A stretch of 64,000 nt of DNA, taken from Avena insularis (taxonomy: Eukaryota; Streptophyta; Magnoliopsida; Poales; Poaceae). The stretch covers positions 88,960,684-89,024,683 of the forward strand of contig CM042685.1 in assembly GCA_023614405.1 (NCBI GenBank). Reading direction: 5' to 3'. Under the pieces are notes generated by a model. It was not told the origin of the DNA and ran no database searches. It saw only the letters and a list, made by a program, of their open reading frames with translations. The translations under genes and the position numbers were made by a program. How positions within the stretch are numbered: position 1 is the stretch's first letter; each line of letters begins with the position of its first letter. Below are positions 58,988-64,000 of the stretch, one piece after another.

Positions 58988-59005
58988 ATGGCTCTGATAC
59001 CAACT
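58988..59005 (-). other. Primer binding site of unit 2
   Basis: Same sequence as in unit 1 (AGTTGGTATCAGAGCCAT on the minus strand), adjoining LTR 3. Confidence 0.9.
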
Positions 59006-61097
59006 TGTCAATACCCGGATTTTTAATCTCAGATTCCTGTTATGCCATACATCGCAATCCCAGGATTACCATTTTTGCGAGACATAATAGTATTGGATAC
59101 CACAGTATATCATCCATTACAAACCATACATAAGGTCTTACACAAATAAGGATCTCATGATCCAGTTCTTAACAGAACTCAAGCCGCGGAATAACATAAT
59201 AATATCGGTAGCGTAGGCGAAGCTCCATCTTCGGATTCACAGGCAATGCTGACGATGGGAGATGATCCTAGTTGTCGTAACCTTCCTGGGGTCCATCCTC
59301 CTGGTACTTCTCTTCATAGTCAGCCCACGGGAATAGCCAGGGACAAAGCCATGAGTACTCTTTAAGTACTCGCAAACTAATACTAACAAGTGAAGGGGGT
59401 TTTTATAATAGGACACTGAGCTCTAGGGTTGTTTTGCAAAAAGCCATATTTACCTCTACTAAGTTCAGAAGCAAGAAAAGCTAGTTGAAATGTTATAACA
59501 CCTAAGTGGGAGCTTGTATTTCATATCACAACTCTGTTGTGGTCAAGTCAAAATTCTCAATCCATTTCACAAGTCATTTTGAAAACATCTGACGGGGGAA
59601 CAGTATGGCCACTAATCGTCCATAATCATGACGCGGCTATTCGAATAGTTTGACACTCTGCAGAGATTGTACACTTTCACCACAACATTTGATACATCCG
59701 TCAGGAACAAATCCTGAATTCACCATACTCAGTATGAGGATAATCAATCCTAACCTTTCAATTACACGCCCTAGTATAAGTACCTCTCTTGTGAGTTTGG
59801 CCACCCAACCATGACCAACTGTCATCTTGGGTACTGCACAGGTGGACAATCTTCACAAGGTAGCCTCAGCTCAGACCTTGGCCTGGAGGGAACTAATACT
59901 AAGGTATATAAGTTTCCAGTCAAGCCCTACCCAATTCTCGGGTATTGTGGTTGTACGATAAAATTGGAATGGTATCGCATCCAGACAACCATCACTTTTA
60001 TAAAGGGCTAAGGCTCATGCCTCAAGATTTTCATCATCAAAATCATCTGGTGTTCGGAAACACATGTCAAAACATATCAATAGAATGATCCAACATTCCA
60101 AGGTTTTCATAACCATTTTTCCACCAAGTATTCCCATCTAAAGTTGATCAAGTTTTATTCTTAGCACTAGCATCTACAAATGGGGGTAAGTACTAATGAG
60201 GGGTGGTAAACTAGTGGAGTTTAACTAAGTTCAATTTCATGCCTTAGGATGACATGAAGATTAGCTAGATTAGGCCAAGTTTTATCCTCTTTATGCAACC
60301 TTCAATTATCTTTCTAGTATGTACAATTTACTCAAGTAAACTCTAAGTAGTAGCTTTGATAAAGAGATAAAGTAGAAAGCTTGTAAGTAAAACTAGGAGG
60401 GGGTATCAGCAAATGTGTATAATCATATATGCTTAAGGCATGTGGTTGGCATGGTAACAAGCAAGTATTGGCTTGCATAGGTATAGTATCTTGCAAGTGT
60501 TAACTTGCACAATCAACTAGTAGTATTAGGCTTGCATCAGTATCAGTATAAGCTTGCCTTGTGCGGAAAGCGTTAGTTAAAGTTCTCCTCGGCTTCTTCT
60601 TCGTAGTATCCTCCTTCCTCCTCGTATCCTTGGTCGGTACTAGCGTCTATGAATAAATACGAGGTACACAATCACCAAACAATAATTAACTACTTTCAAT
60701 CATCACACACAATTGTTCTATAGATGATCTAGTATCATCAATAACATTACAAGATTAAAGCATTTGTCTTCTTGATTTCATTTTTAGAAAAGTAATTTCT
60801 ACTCATTGAATAACTACTTAAGATTTAATATTCTCCAAACCAAACATGGGATCATGTTGACACATGTCATCACCACATATTTCAGTACATGGGAATGTGA
60901 TTTAAAGTGGTGTCACAATTTAATAAAATTAAACCTTTTATTTCAATTAAATAAAGTGACTAGAAATGTCTATGTGGCATCCTTTTATTACTTGAACATT
61001 ATTTCTGTAAGTAAACCCAAATGTTTTTATATATTATGAAAGGTATGGTCAAATGTAATTTTTGAGAGTTGGAATCAACTCAAAAGCTATTATAGTT
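59006..61097 (-). repeat. LTR 3 of the chromovirus array, truncated
   Basis: It starts TGTCAATACCCGG on the + strand and follows LTR 2 up to TATAGTT at 61097, then changes abruptly. The U3 half with the TATA box is lost. Confidence 0.9.
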
Positions 61098-61392
61098 AAG
61101 GCATCTCCTAGTCCGTCGCTAGAGATGGAGATGAGGACGACTATCCGAGCTAGGCCGTCTCCTAGTCAGCCTCCTGTAGGTTATGGCATGACATGGGATT
61201 TGTGATTGAACACTTACGCTAATTGTGTTTGTAATCGCCATAATGGAAAATGTTGTAAGTTTTATAATCGATACTTTCTAGATGATGTAATGATACTCGT
61301 CGGTTATGTGCCACGACGGACTGATCATGGGATCATGGTGTATGCATAACAGTGATTCTTGGACCGTAAATCCGGGGTCCCACATCCGGCCT
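61098..61392. other. Unassigned segment between two truncated Gypsy elements
   Basis: 295 bp. No coding sequence and no repeat partner found in the window. The end ...CCGGGGTCCCACA at about 61383 looks like an LTR end, but I cannot confirm this. Confidence 0.35.
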
Positions 61393-62150
61393 TCATGCCT
61401 GCGGTGTAGAGCTGCAGGAACTCGCATCGTTTTGTCGTCCCGTCATAGCGCGCAAGCATATCCGGATGGAACTTGTGCTGCCAGACCACACGACAGAGCC
61501 CCTTGGTGAGGGCGAGATATCGGTTGTCCTACACCACCTTGCCGTTGGCAAGGGCCACGCGGTTTTGCTGACCCGCACAGCGATTTTCTCGGCAAGATGG
61601 TCTTCGCGCCCGCGCGGTGGCACCACGTCCGTGGGACGCGAGACGATCTGGCTAATGTTGGTCGCCAACATGGTCACCTGGTCAGTCCTAGAGGGCTCGT
61701 CGTGGAACTAGGACGGCAGCAAGACCCTAGCCCCCGGTGTCAGGTCCTCCCTCTGAGCGCCTTTCTCGCGCAGGGAAAGCCTGGCAACATCGAGGAGCTG
61801 GTTGATCTGGTCACAACAGCTCTCCTTTCCTGGTTCAGCCATTGTGTGATCCAGGAGCTCCTGCACCATGTGCTTGGCGGACTCGGGCATGAGACACTCG
61901 TCTTGGCCGCTCGAGGACAGGGTGCGGGAGAGCGAGGTGGCGCCACGCGAGGAGGACATGGACTCCCTCGACGGGCAGGAGGTAGAGCCCCGGTTGTCCT
62001 CGGACACGGGTCCTGCTCGGAGGGGGCGCGTCGCTGAGTCAGCTCGGTCTAGGCCTTGCTCGCCGTGCGACAGAGCGCATGCTCAGCACGGGTCTCGATG
62101 CAAGAAAAAATGTGGCCGATGTTGGTGAAGGTCTTGAAAGCGCGCCTCAG
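61393..62150 (-). pseudogene. Gag N-terminal part of another Gypsy element
   Basis: Minus strand, downstream of the primer site. A Ser/Arg-rich N terminus contains SSRGATSLSRTLSSSGQDE. HMVQELLDHTMAEPGKESC and QINQLLDVARLSLREKGAQ follow (61708-62007), then a stop. ATNISQIVSRPTDVVPPRG is next, and in another frame KFHPDMLARYDGTTKRCEFL with YTAGMK at the left edge, the start of a Gypsy capsid. It breaks off at about 61393. Confidence 0.65.
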
Positions 62151-62171
62151 CCCCCAACCTAGCACGCCAAA
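62151..62171 (-). other. Primer binding site of the 62-kb Gypsy element
   Basis: The minus strand reads TTTGGCGTGCTAGGTTGGG beside the LTR. This resembles the TTGGCGCGCCAGGTAGGGG-type site of grass Gypsy elements, with a few changes. Confidence 0.65.
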
Positions 62172-62800
62172 TGTCAGAGATTTTTCCTGTGAAGGAACTA
62201 GGGTCCAACGATCCCTTAGTTCGAGACGGGGCTGAACACGCATTCCCAAGGAGCCTTAGCGATGGTGGAGATGGCGGAGCAAGAACACGGCAGAGAGGTG
62301 ACACTGGGTTTTTTTACCCATGTTGTAAGTCTAGGGTTTATACCATTGGGGATTGATCCATTCTAAGATGGAAAAGGTTCTCTTATATAGGGTGGTGTCG
62401 AGCCTATTCCCCCCGCCCTTGGAAGGAAGGGAGTCCATAGTGCCTCTCCTCGAGATCTCGGTCTAGGAGACTACTTACTATGGATTGGTCCTGCTCACCG
62501 CACTCCACCCCGTCCTCGTGTAAAGAGGCCTTTGTTGACATCGCTTCTCTTCGTCCGGTGCCTTCTTATTTTCCCCCTTTCACCAAAATGGCAATGGAAT
62601 GAGACTTCCAACACGATATCACCCATCCTTTCCCTGCAAAGGGGGAGTGGGCTGAGGTTTCCTTTACTGAGGCAGCTGGCACTACAGGTCCACTGTGATC
62701 CTGGTTGGGACATGGCTTACGCTTGGCCTAATGGAGTTACCATCATGCCCTTGATGCGCTCCAAGGTATCCGAGGCTTGAGGGCATGGTGGGATGTAGCA
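62172..62800 (-). repeat. LTR of the 62-kb Gypsy element
   Basis: 629 bp, TG (62172) to CA (62800) on the + strand. A TATA box is on the minus strand at 62383-62390. A primer site adjoins one side, and a purine-rich tract (CGAAGGGGCCTAT, minus, 62801-62813) and the end of pol adjoin the other. Confidence 0.7.
62383..62390 (-). promoter_or_regulatory. TATA box in the 62-kb LTR
   Basis: The minus strand reads CCCTATATAAGAG; the distance to the primer site (about 210 bp) fits an LTR promoter. Confidence 0.55.
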
Positions 62801-62813
62801 ATAGGCCCCTTCG

Positions 62814-64000
62814 AGAGGCGTTCCCTTCGGGAGTTCATTCCCTCACGAGCGGGTGCCTCGTGATACCTGCATGGATGGGCCACCTGTGGAGGCATTGCTC
62901 CATTGTGAGGGTGGCGGTATCTCTGACGTGGGGCCCATCCATCGTGGGGACATGGCACCTCGGTTGCTAGCATCCCGAAAATGTAGTTGTGCAATATTCC
63001 AGGGACGATCTAGTTCATATGGATATGTACTACCACCATCTCTCTTTATCTTCCAAGTATCAGGTCTTTCCTTGATTGGTCTCATATTGGTTAAATAATA
63101 TGACCTGTTATGGAGAACTCGGCTAATCATAAAAGGCCCTTCCCAAATCAGGGAAAGTTTGTGCGTTCTTTTTTTTCACGAGTCAGAGAACCAAATTGCC
63201 CTTTCTGAAAGAACAATTGTGAAATATTTAACTATGGTACTTGCGTAACTTCTGCTGATAGGCTGTAGATCTCTACTCAGCAATGACGCAAACATATTCG
63301 GTTATATCAAGATTGTCCTATCGAGAAAACTATGCATCTTCTTCGATATACGCTTTGACTGAGGGAGATTGACGGATTAAATCACTCAAAAGAACTGCTT
63401 CTACACAGTAGACCAAGAAGAAAGGAGTATATCTGGTTGACCTGTTAGGAGTTGTTCACAAGCTCCATATCACAGACGGTAATTATTCCGCCCAAGCCCC
63501 CGTAGCACGACGAAGTGGTGCCTCAAGATGAGGTCAGAGTCCTTGTAAAATGAGACTGTTTGCCCTTTTGACTTGTCCATTAGGTTGTAGATGTGCGACT
63601 TATGCAATATCGAGTCGGATTCCTTATTCTTTGCAGAATTCGGCTAATTCTCGCATGGAAAAGTTGCTCCCATTGTTAGTAATAATACTGTGCGGATATC
63701 TGAGTCAAATAATTACGACCTCGACGAACTTTCTTGTTGTGGCTCCATCAGAATTTTTAACGGGTTAGCCTCAGTCCACTTTGTAAATTTATCCACCATC
63801 ACTAGGAGATGAGTAAAACTACATTTTTCTGTTAGAAACAGACCTACCATATCAAGCCCCAGACTGAAAACGGCCATGTAATAGGGATTGTTCTCAACTG
63901 ATGAGCCGGAATGTTTGCCTGATGGGCGTATTTTTGTCAACCTTTGCACGTTTTGAGCAGTTCCTTGGCATCTTCCTTAGCTGTGAGCCAAAAGAATATG
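62814..64000 (-). pseudogene. C-terminal pol (integrase) of a Tat-type Gypsy element
   Basis: It enters from the right edge. MVDKFTKWTEANPLK (about 63810) and ITNNGSNFSMRELAEFC (about 63690-63640) hold the core; the usual TDNG is TNNG, so the second catalytic Asp is Asn. PNGQVKRANSLILQGL (about 63560) has Lys where the catalytic Glu is expected. The C-terminal part GPFMISRVLHNRSYYLTNM and RPWNIAQLHF (to about 62980) ends the protein. Several stops are present. It is closely followed by the LTR. Confidence 0.8.

Larger units (their letters stand above)
39612..61097 (-). mobile_element. Tandem chromodomain Gypsy array: LTR-internal-LTR-internal-LTR, minus orientation
   Basis: Three LTR copies (39612-43276, 49126-53189, 59006-61097) enclose two internal regions of 5849 and 5816 bp. 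Each internal region has primer site, leader ORF, gag, protease, RT, RNase H, integrase and chromodomain in the same order. The middle LTR serves both units. The chromodomain places it among chromoviruses (Tekay-like by gene order and LTR style). Both units are dead. The third LTR is cut at 61097. Confidence 0.92.

Noticed and set aside
39612..61097. Assembly artefact duplicating one element
   Set aside because: The two units have private stops, indels, an altered microsatellite and a 390-bp LTR difference, so they are distinct sequences. Long reads would still be the final proof.
61597..62128. + strand frame of 146 codons at 61597
   Set aside because: It is the mirror of the minus-strand gag frame, which has Gypsy capsid motifs and follows a primer site.
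1..64000. Endogenous pararetrovirus or other plant virus insertion
   Set aside because: No movement-protein, coat or pararetroviral polymerase order seen; all reverse transcriptases belong to LTR retrotransposons with LTRs and tRNA primer sites.
1..64000. tRNA or rRNA genes
   Set aside because: The tRNA-like words are primer binding sites next to LTRs; no cloverleaf gene or rRNA core sequence was recognised by eye.

Overview
The window is plant nuclear DNA made almost entirely of nested transposable elements. The element types (Angela/WIS-like and Maximus-like Copia, Tat-lineage and chromodomain Gypsy, a CACTA element with GTCCCGGTT subterminal repeats, a Helitron) and their large LTRs point to a grass with a big genome, most likely a Triticeae species (wheat, barley or rye group). 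This is inferred from element type, not from a database match. I found no intact host gene, no RNA gene and no CRISPR or prokaryotic system. Every coding region is a transposon gene carrying stop codons or frameshifts.

Layout. 1-1075: AT-rich tandem array of a 154-155 bp unit. 1076-6273: decayed CACTA (En/Spm) element, + strand, with a spliced transposon protein that ends in a Ulp1-like cysteine protease domain. About 6274-19311: a gag-only Gypsy element (called B here), + strand. Its 5' LTR is split by a 9.1 kb Tat-lineage Gypsy element on the minus strand (7434-16528, target duplication CCAAG). 19312-22769: 3' part of an Angela/WIS-like Copia element. 22770-23738: AT-rich filler. 23739-27042: 5' part of a second Copia element of the same group. 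27043-39606: minus-strand Maximus/SIRE-like Copia element with a third ORF. It is interrupted between protease and integrase by a 3.6 kb Helitron (32179-35766).

39612-61097: a minus-strand chromodomain Gypsy in the arrangement LTR-internal-LTR-internal-LTR, two complete internal regions sharing a middle LTR. Several stop codons and a frameshift sit at identical places in both internal regions, so the element was already dead when it was duplicated, probably by unequal LTR-LTR recombination. Both units carry an extra ORF of about 265 codons between primer binding site and gag, with a coiled-coil-like part and a very acidic tail. 61098-64000: a short unassigned stretch, then gag, primer site, LTR and pol of another minus-strand Gypsy, again in the unusual pol-LTR-gag order.

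No novel system is demonstrated. The most useful leads are the tandem retrotransposon array, its acidic pre-gag ORF, the cleanly delimited Helitron, the antisense spliced ORF of the Tat element, and a recurring GGCGGATTATCCGCC-like palindrome scattered through the Maximus-like element.
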